Shown piece after piece: positions 1 to 10,086 of a stretch of DNA of 64,000 nt. The stretch is from Nannocystis bainbridge (GTDB taxonomy: Bacteria; Myxococcota_A; Polyangia; Nannocystales; Nannocystaceae): contig NZ_JAQNDL010000005.1 in assembly GCF_028368995.1 (NCBI RefSeq), positions 320,501-384,500 of the forward strand. Direction: 5' to 3'. A program made the translations under genes and the position numbers. The notes beneath the pieces are model-generated. The model ran no database searches. It worked only from the letters and a program-made list of their open reading frames with translations, and was not told the DNA's origin. The stretch's first letter is position 1. Each line of letters starts with the position of its first letter.

Positions 1-703
1 CCACGCCATCGAGGTGGGCGTCGAGCCGCTGGTTGTCGTGCTTGCCGAGGCGGCCGCGCAGGCGCGCGACGTCGTCGCGGACCGCGTCGAGGATGCTGGT
101 CCGCAGCGCGCGGTCGTCGGGCCGCGGCACGAACGCGCCGAACAGCTCGGTCCACACCTCCTGCGGGCTGTAGCGGGGGTACTGCGGCTCGTTCGGGCCC
201 TTGTGCGACAGCGCGAACATGGTCGTGCCCGAGTCCATGATGCTGACGTGCTTGGAGATCCCGAGGTGCACCGAGGCGATCGGGGTGCGTTCGCCGACGA
301 CCGCGGCGATGCGCTGGTCGATCGTCGGCCCGCCCGCCTTCGAGAACAGGCCGTCGATCTCGACCATCGTGTGCCCGTTGAAGGCCGTCATGCCCTCGTG
401 GTGGGTGATGATCTGCTCGCAGCGGTTCTGCAGGCCGGTCAGCACGGTCACGTAGTCGCGCACGTCGGCGAGCGGGGCCAACTGCTCGCTCAGCGGATAA
501 TCGGGGCCGGTCGCGCTCGGCTCGAAGCGCGGCAGCAGCACGCCGTTGCCGAAGAACCACGTCATGAAGCGAGTCGGCAGCGGCGTGGCGTCGGCGAGCG
601 CGGTGCCGTGCGCGTCGAGCATGGCCTCGAGCAGCGGCAGGGCGACCACGGCCTGGGCCGCGCCGCGCAGGAAGGTGCGACGAGCGAGGGGACGACGAGT
701 CAT
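1..703 (-). CDS. DUF1552 family exported protein (partial)
   Basis: This gene is cut by the window edge; about 234 residues from the amino end are visible. The start (MTRRPLARRTFLRG) followed by a hydrophobic Ala-rich segment is a twin-arginine export signal. The body has the DUF1552 look, with GNGVLLPRFEP near residue 55, then GLQNRC, HHEGM and a SVHLGISKH block. The family is secreted and has no assigned reaction; it is nearly always encoded beside DUF1592-type heme-motif proteins in Myxococcota and Planctomycetes. The DUF1592 gene here ends 9 bp upstream of this start, so the two form one operon. The family call is firm; the function is unknown. Confidence 0.85.
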   Translation of the reverse strand, partial: MTRRPLARRTFLRGAAQAVVALPLLEAMLDAHGTALADATPLPTRFMTWFFGNGVLLPRFEPSATGPDYPLSEQLAPLADVRDYVTVLTGLQNRCEQIITHHEGMTAFNGHTMVEIDGLFSKAGGPTIDQRIAAVVGERTPIASVHLGISKHVSIMDSGTTMFALSHKGPNEPQYPRYSPQEVWTELFGAFVPRPDDRALRTSILDAVRDDVARLRGRLGKHDNQRLDAHLDGV

Positions 704-712
704 GACGGGCTC

Positions 713-2374
713 CTATCGAGGGTCCGCGACCGCGCGGAACAGCGGGCTGGCGACGAGGTCGACGAGCAGGCTCTGGACGCGGTGGCCGCTGGCGACGAAC
801 CTGTCCTCGAGGACATCCAGCGCGGGCAGCTCGCCGAAGGTCTCGAGGTGGCCGAGGCCGCCGCGCACGAAGTTCTTGATCACGCAGGCCGCAGCCCGCC
901 GATCGTCGACCAGCAGGGCCGCCAGCTCGCGCGCGCCGGCGAACCGGCCGAGGTCGTCGGTGCTGGCTTCGACGTCGATGGCGAGCCCCTGATCCTCGGT
1001 GCGGAAGCGGCCGAGGGCGTCGTAGTGCTCGAGGGTGAGGCCGAGCGGGTCCATGCCGCGGTGACAGCTGGCGCAGCTCTGGTCGGTCAGGTGCCGCTGC
1101 AGCCGCTGCTTCATGGTCTCCGGCTTATTTGGGTCGGCGGCCGGCAAGTGAGTGTCGACGCCGGGCGGCGGCGGCAAGATGATGTCGCACAGCAGGCGGG
1201 TGCGAATGAACTGACCGCGGCGGGTCGGCGAGGTCAGGCCAGGGTGGGCGAAGCGAGCCAGGAAGCTGGCGTGGCCGAGCAAGCCGGCGCGGCCCTGCGC
1301 CGCCGGCGAGGCGACGCGGTGAAAGCCCGGCCCGTCGGGCGCCGGCAGCCCGTAGAGCCCGGCCAGCGCGGCGTCGACGAAGGTGGTGTCGCTGTCGAAG
1401 AACCGGCGGATGTCGCCGTCCTCCTGCCATACGATCGCGTCGAGCAGATGCAGGGTCTCCTGCGCCATCGACCCGGCCAGCGCGGGCGAGAACTCCGGGA
1501 ACAGGTCGGCGCTCTTGGCCAGGGTCGGCAGGTCGCGCAGCAGCAGCAGCTCGCTGTAAAATTTGGTGAGGGTGGTCCGCGCCTCCGGTTGCTTCAGCAT
1601 CGCCGCGGCCGCGGCCCGCACCTGGGCCTCGGTCTCGAGCTCGCCGGCCTCGGCGGCGGCCAGCAAGGCGGCGTCCGGGGTGCGTCCGAGCAAGAAGAAC
1701 GACATGCGCGCGGCCAGCTCGAGCCCCGTGAGCCGCCGCCGCGCCGGGGCGTCGGAGTCGGGCTCGCCGAGCTCGAACAAATAGATGAAGTGCGGCGATT
1801 GCAGCAGCGCCATCAATTCGTATTCGAGGCCGACAGCGAACGAATCACCCCAGGCGCGGCCGTCCTCGGCGATCTGCACGAGCGCCGCGACCTCGCCGTC
1901 AGTCAGCGGCCGCCGCCAGGCCAGGCGCCCGAAATCGGCCGCCACGGCGGCGTAACAGGGCGAATCGGCGGTGGCATCATGGACGCACGGGACGAAGCTG
2001 GCGAGCCGCTCGCGATCGGCGACGGCGGCCAGAGCGACCGCTCGCGCGGAGGCCTCGCATTGTTCGATGGCGCTCGCCTGTAGCGCCAGCTCCGCCGCGC
2101 CGATGGCGTCGAACCCGTGCAGCGGATAATCCTCGGGGGGCGCAGCCGCGGCCGCCGCCTCGTCGCCGAGCAAGTAGCGGATCGAGCCGACGTATTGATG
2201 GCGCAGGAGGCGTCGCAGGCCGCCAGGGACCGGCGCGAACGAGTCCTCGTCGCCGCCGCCGGTGGTGCCGTCGATGGGCAGGTCGGTGCTCGCGTCGTCC
2301 GCGTCGCCCGGGCCCCTGCCCTCATTCGCCGGACATGCGAACAAGGTGAGACACGATGCGACAGCGATCGTCAT
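713..2374 (-). CDS. DUF1587/DUF1592/DUF1588/DUF1585 lipoprotein
   Basis: A 553-residue protein. I chose the ATG at 2374 because AGAGAG sits just before it and it gives a compact lipoprotein signal ending in LTLFAC; an in-frame start at 2410 is possible. After an Asp/Gly-rich linker come the modules of the DUF1592 family in their usual order: RRLLRHQYVGSIRYLLG (DUF1587-like), the SPHFIYLFE and AARMSFFLLGRTPD blocks (DUF1592), a DUF1588 region with a CASCHRGMDPLG heme-type CxxCH motif near residue 440, and a DUF1585-like end. The family is thought to act in envelope redox or polymer degradation, but its substrate is not established. It is co-transcribed with the DUF1552 gene downstream. Confidence 0.88.
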   Translation of the reverse strand: MTIAVASCLTLFACPANEGRGPGDADDASTDLPIDGTTGGGDEDSFAPVPGGLRRLLRHQYVGSIRYLLGDEAAAAAAPPEDYPLHGFDAIGAAELALQASAIEQCEASARAVALAAVADRERLASFVPCVHDATADSPCYAAVAADFGRLAWRRPLTDGEVAALVQIAEDGRAWGDSFAVGLEYELMALLQSPHFIYLFELGEPDSDAPARRRLTGLELAARMSFFLLGRTPDAALLAAAEAGELETEAQVRAAAAAMLKQPEARTTLTKFYSELLLLRDLPTLAKSADLFPEFSPALAGSMAQETLHLLDAIVWQEDGDIRRFFDSDTTFVDAALAGLYGLPAPDGPGFHRVASPAAQGRAGLLGHASFLARFAHPGLTSPTRRGQFIRTRLLCDIILPPPPGVDTHLPAADPNKPETMKQRLQRHLTDQSCASCHRGMDPLGLTLEHYDALGRFRTEDQGLAIDVEASTDDLGRFAGARELAALLVDDRRAAACVIKNFVRGGLGHLETFGELPALDVLEDRFVASGHRVQSLLVDLVASPLFRAVADPR

Positions 2375-2841
2375 CTCTCTTAAAAAATGATGGGTGAGCG
2401 ACCGCGACATCAGCGATTGCTATGAACGAGGTTTGTCGACCACGCGACGCGAACCGTCGACCAGATCACGCCGCCGCCAGCGCGACCCACGAGTGGCCCA
2501 ACCTGCCCCATTGTCGGCCCAAAACCCCTGGCGGCCGCAGCACCGCTGCGAGCGATGCTCGTGTCGATGCAGCCCATCGTCGCTAGCGCAGCGACGCTAC
2601 GCGTCGTTGCCGAGCATGCGGGCCGAACATCGCTCCGCGCTTCGTCGCGTCGCGCGCCCGGGCCGACTGTCGCCGAGACTCGACACGCGGTCGGAGGCGG
2701 ATTTCATCGCGAAGGTTTGCTCCCCCGCGGCGTCCGGGCTCCACTTTTGACCTGCCCACAAGAACAGGTCGACCGACGTGATCGGCTGCCGTCGCCGCTT
2801 CTCCTCGACATGGCTCTCTCGGCGGAGTTAGAGTCCGCGGC
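2375..2841. other. Intergenic region, no gene seen
   Basis: About 465 bases between divergent genes. Codon use in all frames is unlike the flanking genes, and I see no convincing RNA structure. The reverse-strand promoter of the DUF1592 gene must lie near 2380-2450, where there is a short A/T-rich run. Confidence 0.5.
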
Positions 2842-3786
2842 GTGCAGAGCGGTAGTTCGTCGAGCCAGCGGGACATGCGCGGACGCCTCGTTCACGGTGC
2901 GTTCTCCGCCGGCAGGTCGCTGCTCGCGTCGCGCACGGAGGTGCTCCTGGTGAACGCGTCCCTGCAGGTGCACGGCACGTGGCGGCCTGCCCAGGGCGAC
3001 GCCGTCTGTGCGATTGCGCTGAGCGAGAATGGAGAGCAGGCCGCCATTGCGACGGAGTCGGACCGCGTCGTCGTGTGGTCGACGCAGACGCTGACCGCAC
3101 GCGTGCTGCTCGAGGCGAACAGATCGCCCGAGGAGAAGCTGATGGCGGCGATGCTCGGTCAAGAGATAGACCTGCCCGCGGCGCAGCTCGCGGTGGCGAA
3201 CGATGGCGAGACGGTGGCGCTCGTGCGCGCCGGGGCGGGTGGCGCGTACACGCTGGAGCTGCTCGGACCAGCTCGGGCCAGGGTGGAAGTCGGGTCCATC
3301 GATCCCTGGACGCGCGTGTCGATGCACGAGGAGCTCGTCGTGCTGGGCCGCAGCGCGTACGCACGCGAAGACCTGGCACGGCTGCCCCTCGGCGAAGAGG
3401 TCTTCGCGCGGTCGAACGGCGTAAAGCTGGTCCGAACGAGCGAAGGCGAGATCGCGCTGCGTGCCGCGGACGCCACTACATCGCTCGGCGAATGGGATGA
3501 CGCGGGCTTTGCGTCCCACGAGGTCGTGCTGGTTCGACTTCGCCAGCACAAGGAAAGGGGTCCGCGCTCCCTGGAAGTGCAGCGCTGGCCGCTCGCCCCG
3601 GGCGTGATCGAGACGCGATCGATCCCGTGGGATGCGCCCGACAGGAGCGACCCTTTTGGCGAGCGCGCTCCACTCTGTGATTGCGCGAACCTTCGAGGCG
3701 TCGTCCATGCGGGCGAGGCCCACGCGTGGGTCGACCTGCGGACCGGTGAACGGATCGGCGACGTGGAAGCGCGCGATATGGATTGA
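2842..3786 (+). CDS. Hypothetical beta-propeller-like protein
   Basis: A 314-residue protein of no recognised family, with a GTG start at 2842 or an ATG at 2875. No signal peptide or membrane segment is visible, so it is probably cytoplasmic. The sequence alternates short beta-type stretches with phrases such as CAIALSENGEQAAIATESDRVVVW and LAVANDGETVALVR, which read like degenerate WD40 or propeller blades (residues 50-130). It stands alone on the forward strand, diverging from the DUF1592 operon, and ends about 80 bases before the cupin gene. GC at third positions is slightly lower than in its neighbours. Assignment beyond a propeller-like fold is not possible. Confidence 0.65.
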   Translation: MQSGSSSSQRDMRGRLVHGAFSAGRSLLASRTEVLLVNASLQVHGTWRPAQGDAVCAIALSENGEQAAIATESDRVVVWSTQTLTARVLLEANRSPEEKLMAAMLGQEIDLPAAQLAVANDGETVALVRAGAGGAYTLELLGPARARVEVGSIDPWTRVSMHEELVVLGRSAYAREDLARLPLGEEVFARSNGVKLVRTSEGEIALRAADATTSLGEWDDAGFASHEVVLVRLRQHKERGPRSLEVQRWPLAPGVIETRSIPWDAPDRSDPFGERAPLCDCANLRGVVHAGEAHAWVDLRTGERIGDVEARDMD

Positions 3787-3867
3787 GCGGGCCTTCGGGG
3801 CGAGGAACGGGCGCCAGGCATGACCCGCGACCACGCGCGCAGCGGCTATACTCGCGGCCGGACTCGC

Positions 3868-4611
3868 ATGGCCATCACCCGTCGCGCGCTCTCCAGCCAG
3901 GCCCTCGCCGTGCTCGCCACCGCCGGCCTGGCGCAGCTGCTGGTCTCGCCCGGCGTGCTCGCGGCGTCGGTGCGGCCGGCGCTCGGCGCCTGGCTGCGCG
4001 AGCTGGCGGAGATGACCCGGGCCCTGCGCGGGCGGCAGCTCGGCGCGCGCGAGTACCAGGGGCTGCTCGATGATCTGTGCGGCCGCGTCGAGCTGTCCGA
4101 CCTCCACGCGGCGATCGACCTCGAGGCCCTGAGGGCCCGCATGGCCGTGCCGGCGACCGGGGCCGGCAGCTGCGAGGTCGATTTTGCGGCCCTGGCCGGC
4201 GCTCCGACGCGTCTCGGCTTCGGCCGGCGGGTGTTCGCCTGCCGCCGCGGCCGCGCGATCGTCCCCCACGGCCACGACGACCTGTGCACCGCCTTCATCG
4301 TGCTCGCGGGGCGCTGGCGCGGCCGCCACTACGACCGGCTCGAGAGCCACGCCGATCACTTCGTGCTCCGCCCGACCATCGACCGCGCGTTCGCCCCCGG
4401 CGATAGCTCGAGCGTGTCCGACCACCGCGACAACGTCCACTGGTTCGAGGCCGAGACCGACGACGCGTTCGTGTTCAACGTGCACGTCGCCTGCGCCGGC
4501 GCCAGCGGCTCGCGGGTCTACCTCGACCCCGAGAGCGAACGCCTGGCGGGCGGGACGATCCGGGCCGCCAGGCTGAGCAAGGCCGCGTGCGTCGCCAAGT
4601 ACGGCGGCTGA
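3868..4611 (+). CDS. Exported cupin-domain protein
   Basis: A 247-residue protein. I chose the ATG at 3868 because it opens a signal sequence (MAITRRALSSQ, then a hydrophobic stretch ending LVSPGVLA); the frame is open back to 3820 but with no plausible signal. Residues 30-100 are helical. The second half has a cupin core: VPHGHDDLCTAFIVLAGRW with metal-type His residues, followed by GRHYDR and a second motif region DHRDNVHWFEA. This resembles cysteine-dioxygenase-like or anti-sigma-like cupins, but the third metal ligand cannot be fixed by eye. The TRRA motif suggests possible Tat export of a folded metalloprotein. It is a single gene, convergent with the ankyrin gene. Confidence 0.7.
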   Translation: MAITRRALSSQALAVLATAGLAQLLVSPGVLAASVRPALGAWLRELAEMTRALRGRQLGAREYQGLLDDLCGRVELSDLHAAIDLEALRARMAVPATGAGSCEVDFAALAGAPTRLGFGRRVFACRRGRAIVPHGHDDLCTAFIVLAGRWRGRHYDRLESHADHFVLRPTIDRAFAPGDSSSVSDHRDNVHWFEAETDDAFVFNVHVACAGASGSRVYLDPESERLAGGTIRAARLSKAACVAKYGG

Positions 4612-4712
4612 GCGAGAGATACGGCGGTCGAGCGAGGCCGCTTGCGCGCCAAGCACCGCGGCGGAGCGCGGACGAGCATCGGCCCGCATGCGCTCGACCT
4701 GCGCGGCTCATT

Positions 4713-4790
4713 ATGTCCGAATGAGCATGTCCGATCGGGCATGCCCCCTCGAACATGCCCTCTTGCGCATGCCCTTCAGGACATGCCCGG
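4713..4790. repeat. Cluster of CATGYCC palindromes
   Basis: Five near-copies of CATGTCC/CATGCCC are packed into 78 bases, forming short hairpins such as CATGCCCTTCAGGACATG (4768-4785) and ATGTCCGATCGGGCAT. They belong to the dispersed palindrome family of this window. The last unit overlaps the 3' end of the ankyrin gene and provides its final Met-Ser codons and TGA stop. There is no U-tract, so a simple intrinsic terminator is not indicated, although the cluster lies between two convergent genes. Confidence 0.75.
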
Positions 4791-5981
4791 AGCGCCAGCC
4801 AGCAGCGCCGCCACCTCGTCTTGCCCGTTGAACTCGGCCCACTCGCGCGGCGTCGCCCCGTAGATCGCCTCGCGGGCGTCGACCGCGGCGCCGTGGTCGA
4901 CCAGCGCGCGCACCACCTCCGCGTGGCCGTGGCCGGCGGCCACGTGCAGGGGCGTCGGCAGGCCGGGGCCGGCGAGGCCGTCGACCGCGGCGCCGGCGGC
5001 CAGCAATGCGAGGACCGCGGCCGTGTGGCCCTCGCGCGCCGCCAGGTGCAGGGCCGTCACCTCGGCGGGCGTCTCGGCGAGCAGCCGGCGCGTACGCGCG
5101 TCGATCTCGACGCCGGCGCGCACCAGCACCTCGACCACCTCGGGTCGGCCGTTCTTGGCCGCCAGCGCCAACCACGAGGCCAGCAGCGCCGGCGGCTGCG
5201 GCCCGGCCTGCAGGCGCGCGGCCATCGTCGCCAGGTCGCCGGTGACCAGCGCCGTCGCCACGTCGTCGCCCGCCCCGAGCCCGCGCAGCAGCGCGATCTG
5301 GGCCGCGTCGCCGCGCGCCATCGCCAGCGCCAGCGGCGTGAGGCCGTCGTCGGTGGCCGCGTGCAGCTCGGCCCCGAGCTCGACCAGCAGCGTCAGCGAG
5401 TTCTTGAGCCCGCGCGCGACCGCCAGGTGCAGCGCCGTCATGCCCGCCGACACGAAGCCCATGCGCTGATGCACCGCGCCGGGGTCGGCCGCCACGGCCG
5501 CCCGGATCGCGTCGAGCCCGGACGGCAGCGCGGTGAAGATGTCTTCGCGGGCGCCGGCGGCCCGCAGCAGCCGCGCCACCGCTGGCCGATCCTGATGGCC
5601 CTGCGGCGCCCAGCGGACCACGACGGACCAGCCCAGCGGCGTGAGCGCGAACCACCCGTCGCGCGTCTCGAGCGCGGCGCCGTGGGCCAGCAGCAGCTCG
5701 GCGACCGCGGGCACTCCCATCTCGGCCGCCCAGTGCAGCGCCGTGGTGTCGCTGGCCGCCTCGCGCGCGTGCACGTCGGCGCCGGCCTGCAGCAGCGCGG
5801 CGACCACCGGCTGCTGCCCGCGGTGGGCGGCGAAGATCAGCGGCGTGCTGCCCAGCGACGGATCGCGGGCCCCCGCCAGCGCCGGCTCGGCCTGCACCTG
5901 GGCGACCGCGGCCGCGAGATCGCCGCGCTGGATGGCGTCGAACAGCGCGGACCCGGGAGACGGCTGGGGCGGGGCACTCAT
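4776..5981 (-). CDS. Ankyrin-repeat protein
   Basis: A 401-residue protein, probably cytoplasmic, made of about nine ankyrin repeats from residue 12 to the end. Clear repeat signatures include TPLIFAAHRGQQPVVAALLQ, TALHWAAEMGVPAVAELLL, TALHLAAREGHTAAVLALL and TPLHVAAGHGHAEVVRAL. Repeats around residues 95-140 and 215-245 are degenerate. Ankyrin arrays bind protein partners; no enzyme domain or export signal is attached. It is monocistronic. The last residues (GMS) and the stop codon lie in a dispersed palindromic repeat, so the original end may have been replaced by repeat insertion. Confidence 0.85.
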   Translation of the reverse strand: MSAPPQPSPGSALFDAIQRGDLAAAVAQVQAEPALAGARDPSLGSTPLIFAAHRGQQPVVAALLQAGADVHAREAASDTTALHWAAEMGVPAVAELLLAHGAALETRDGWFALTPLGWSVVVRWAPQGHQDRPAVARLLRAAGAREDIFTALPSGLDAIRAAVAADPGAVHQRMGFVSAGMTALHLAVARGLKNSLTLLVELGAELHAATDDGLTPLALAMARGDAAQIALLRGLGAGDDVATALVTGDLATMAARLQAGPQPPALLASWLALAAKNGRPEVVEVLVRAGVEIDARTRRLLAETPAEVTALHLAAREGHTAAVLALLAAGAAVDGLAGPGLPTPLHVAAGHGHAEVVRALVDHGAAVDAREAIYGATPREWAEFNGQDEVAALLAGAPGMS

Positions 5982-6233
5982 GCGGCGCCGAGGATCGCCC
6001 GGTTCACCGGCGGCGACAAGCCGCGGTCCCGCGCACGACCTGGCCTTCGGGACAGATCGAAGCGCGACCCGCGGCCGGCGCCGAGGAGCGTTCCGTCAAT
6101 CATCCTCGCCACTTGGCAAAAACGTTCAAAAAAGATCCGCCGCCGTGTCGATCCGGCTCGGCCTCGTTCGACGTGGTCCTGAAGGCCGGGCGCGCCGCTG
6201 CGACCGGGCCTCTCACGACGAAAGGGTACCGAC

Positions 6234-6599
6234 ATGCGATTCATGATGATGGTCAAGGCTGACGAGCGTGGCGCCCCCCCGAGCCCCGAGCTGATGGCCG
6301 AGATGAGCGAGTTCATCGCCGAGACCCGGCGGGCCGGCGTGCTGCTCGACACCGCCGGCCTCGCCCCGATGGCGATGGGCACCCGGATCCGCGCCGCGGG
6401 CGGCGAGCTGACCGTGACCGACGGCCCGTTCGCCGAGGCCAAGGAGGTCGTCGGCGGGTTTGCGATCGTGAAGGCGAGCACCAAGGAGGAGGCGGTCGAG
6501 CTCGGCCGGCGCTTCATGCAGGTGCACACCCGCGTGCTCGGCGGCGCCTACACCGGCGAATGCGAGATCCGGCAGATGTTCGGCCCGGACGACGCCTGA
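6234..6599 (+). CDS. YciI/DGPF-family protein
   Basis: A 121-residue protein of the YCII-related (DGPF) family. The amino end MRFMMMVKADE, the TDGPFAEAKEVVGGFAIV core and the VELGRRFMQVH helix are typical, and the length is normal. The family adopts a ferredoxin-like fold; its members are small, often encoded near ECF sigma factors or DoxX proteins, and are proposed to bind or turn over small molecules. AAAGGG lies before the ATG. A DoxX-like gene follows 70 bases downstream on the same strand and may share the transcript. Confidence 0.9.
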   Translation: MRFMMMVKADERGAPPSPELMAEMSEFIAETRRAGVLLDTAGLAPMAMGTRIRAAGGELTVTDGPFAEAKEVVGGFAIVKASTKEEAVELGRRFMQVHTRVLGGAYTGECEIRQMFGPDDA

Positions 6600-6669
6600 A
6601 TCGCGACTGCCACCATTGCCTGTTCACACCGCATTGGCTCCCTACCCCCTTCGAATCCGGAGATCGATC

Positions 6670-7062
6670 ATGCCCACCTCCTCCTCTCACAAGCGCGCCC
6701 GCGCCGGCCGCATCCTCAGCGCCTTGCCGGTGCTGTTCCTCCTCGCCGACGCCGTCGGCAAGTTCGTCCAGCCCGAGGCGGTCGTCACCGCCTCGGCCGA
6801 GCTCGGGTTCCCGCCCGAGACGCTCGTGGCCCTCGGCGCGCTCGAGGCCACCTGCGCCGTCCTGTTCGCCCTGCCCCGCACCGCCGTGCTCGGCGCCGTC
6901 CTGCTCACCGGTTACCTCGGCGGCGCCACGGCGACCCACGTCATCCACGGCTCGTCGTTCGGGTTCACCGTGGTGTTCGGCGCGATCGTGTGGCTCGCCA
7001 TGCTGCTGCGCGACGATCGCCTGCTGGCCCTGATGCCGCTCCGCCACCCGCGTTCGCTGTGA
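6670..7062 (+). CDS. DoxX-like membrane protein
   Basis: A 130-residue inner-membrane protein with four hydrophobic segments (about residues 14-32, 45-66, 70-90 and 95-115), the layout of the DoxX/DoxX-like family. The ATG at 6670 is preceded by GGAG; an upstream in-frame Met at 6616 has no such site. Recognisable pieces are LPVLFLLADAVGKFVQP at the first helix and the GYLGGATATHV segment between helices three and four. DoxX-like proteins are tied to redox or thiol stress in some bacteria, but most have no known substrate. It is adjacent to the YciI gene and convergent with the kinase gene, whose stop is only 3 bases away. Confidence 0.88.
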   Translation: MPTSSSHKRARAGRILSALPVLFLLADAVGKFVQPEAVVTASAELGFPPETLVALGALEATCAVLFALPRTAVLGAVLLTGYLGGATATHVIHGSSFGFTVVFGAIVWLAMLLRDDRLLALMPLRHPRSL

Positions 7063-7065
7063 GCG

Positions 7066-8718
<1,653 letters not shown>

Positions 8719-8946
8719 CGGGCCCGCAACGTAGCACAAGCGTCCGCGAGCCGGCTCGCGTCGAAGTCCGAACCGGAGGGCGCCTGTCACGGCCGAAACG
8801 CGCCCTGTACCCGGGTGTTCCCCGGCGACCCCGGCCCGGTGTCCTCCGGTCCGCGGGAGTTGGAAGCGCACCGCGCGCAAGCGCCCGCGCACGCACACAC
8901 GCCGAAGATCGCCTGGCGCAGCCGAGCCCGGGGGCGCGCATGAACC

Positions 8947-9221
8947 TGTCCTTCAGGACATCCGCGCCGGCGGCTGCCTCGACAGCCGGTCCCGAGAGAC
9001 AGGACCGGCGCGCCGCGGCGGACCGTCACCTGTCCCGTGGGACATCTTCTTCGTCGCGTGCCGCGAGCGCCGCCCGGCGATCGCGTCGCGGCCACCTGTC
9101 CCACGGCACATACGGCCGTCGCCATTACACTCGAGCCGTGTCCTCGAGGCCACCAAGCGAACGGGCCCGGATCTACCGGGCCCATCCGCCGCATCAGGCT
9201 CGTCACCTGTCCCGGAGGACA
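8947..9221. repeat. Cluster of four TGTCC/GGACA palindromes
   Basis: Four units lie at 8947-8960, 9031-9044, 9097-9110 and 9208-9221, spaced 66-111 bases apart. Three are preceded by CACC, and the general form is TGTCC-N4-GGACA. They fill the 516-base gap between the kinase start and the stop of the next reverse-strand gene (9235). No coding potential was seen in the gap, and spacing and intervening sequence are irregular, unlike a CRISPR array. Confidence 0.8.
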
Positions 9222-9234
9222 GCCGATTTGCCCG

Positions 9235-10044
9235 TCACATGCAGCCCGGCACCCAGTCGGGGGGGCTGCAATCCTCGAAGCCCTGGAGAATGCAGCCGGA
9301 CGGCGCGTCCCAGGCCTTGTCGGGCTCGCCCACCTTGCAGACGACCGGGATGAACGGCGGGCACGCGCCGCCGTTGGCGATGCAGCCCAGGAAATCCTGG
9401 TTCCCGTAATCGGCGCACAGATCGCCGTCGACCTCGACGTGGGGCGCGCCGTAGATCGCCCGGCACTCGGAGGGCTCGTCCAGGCACTCGGCCTCGTCCA
9501 GCGACTCGCACGTATCGCAGTACACCAGCGCCGGCGCCTCGCAGGCCGTGAATCCGGCTGGCGCGCAGCCGGTGTCGACGAGGTCGTAGATCGCGTCGGT
9601 GCCGTCCTCGCAGAAGATCGTGCTGTTGTGCTCGCACTCCTGGGGCTCCGAGCAGCCGAGGAAGACCAGGCCCTCGCTGCAGCCGGGGAACTCGAGCGCC
9701 TTGCCGTGGTACGCCTGGCATCCGTAGGCCTCGCAGTCGGCCTCGCCGAGCTCGACGCACTCGGGCGGGATCGCCATGCCGGTGGTCGAAGTCTCGACCA
9801 GAGTCGTCTCCGACGGGTCGAACATCGTCGTCGCGGTCTGCCAGGGCTCTTCCGGCGCGTCGGTCGTCCCGCCGGTGGTGCCCACGCTGGACTCGCCGTC
9901 AGTGGCCGTCGGGTCGCCCGTGGTGCCGGACGAACCACTGTCGGTCGCCGAGAGGTTGCCGAGCTTGGTCGGCAGCTCGCACGCGGCCAGCGCGAGCGTG
10001 ATCGTGATCGTAAGGATGCGGGGGACGTAAGCGAAGTTGTTCAT
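9235..10044 (-). CDS. Cys-rich secreted lipoprotein
   Basis: A 269-residue protein with a lipoprotein signal (hydrophobic ITITLALAAC, Cys near residue 22), a Ser/Thr/Gly linker to about residue 90, and a mature domain with some 20 cysteines. The Cys-rich part repeats a loose pattern of CEAPALVYCDTCESLDEAEC type, suggesting disulfide-bonded repeats outside the membrane. It shares linker style with the other lipoproteins here but has no family I can name. It sits downstream of the palindrome cluster and about 40 bases below the sigma-factor stop on the same strand, so read-through from that operon is possible. Confidence 0.8.
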   Translation of the reverse strand: MNNFAYVPRILTITITLALAACELPTKLGNLSATDSGSSGTTGDPTATDGESSVGTTGGTTDAPEEPWQTATTMFDPSETTLVETSTTGMAIPPECVELGEADCEAYGCQAYHGKALEFPGCSEGLVFLGCSEPQECEHNSTIFCEDGTDAIYDLVDTGCAPAGFTACEAPALVYCDTCESLDEAECLDEPSECRAIYGAPHVEVDGDLCADYGNQDFLGCIANGGACPPFIPVVCKVGEPDKAWDAPSGCILQGFEDCSPPDWVPGCM

Positions 10045-10086
10045 GTCGTTGCCTCACCCTCTCGTCTCCGACCGTCGGCCCGTCCG

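Noticed and set aside
14..2083. 689-residue forward frame opposite the DUF1552/DUF1592 genes
   Set aside because: Antisense shadow produced by high GC; its composition is Arg/Ala/Gly-rich with no domain, and the reverse genes have clear motifs.
2704..4689. 661-residue reverse frame opposite the propeller and cupin genes
   Set aside because: Shadow frame crossing two unrelated forward genes, without motifs.
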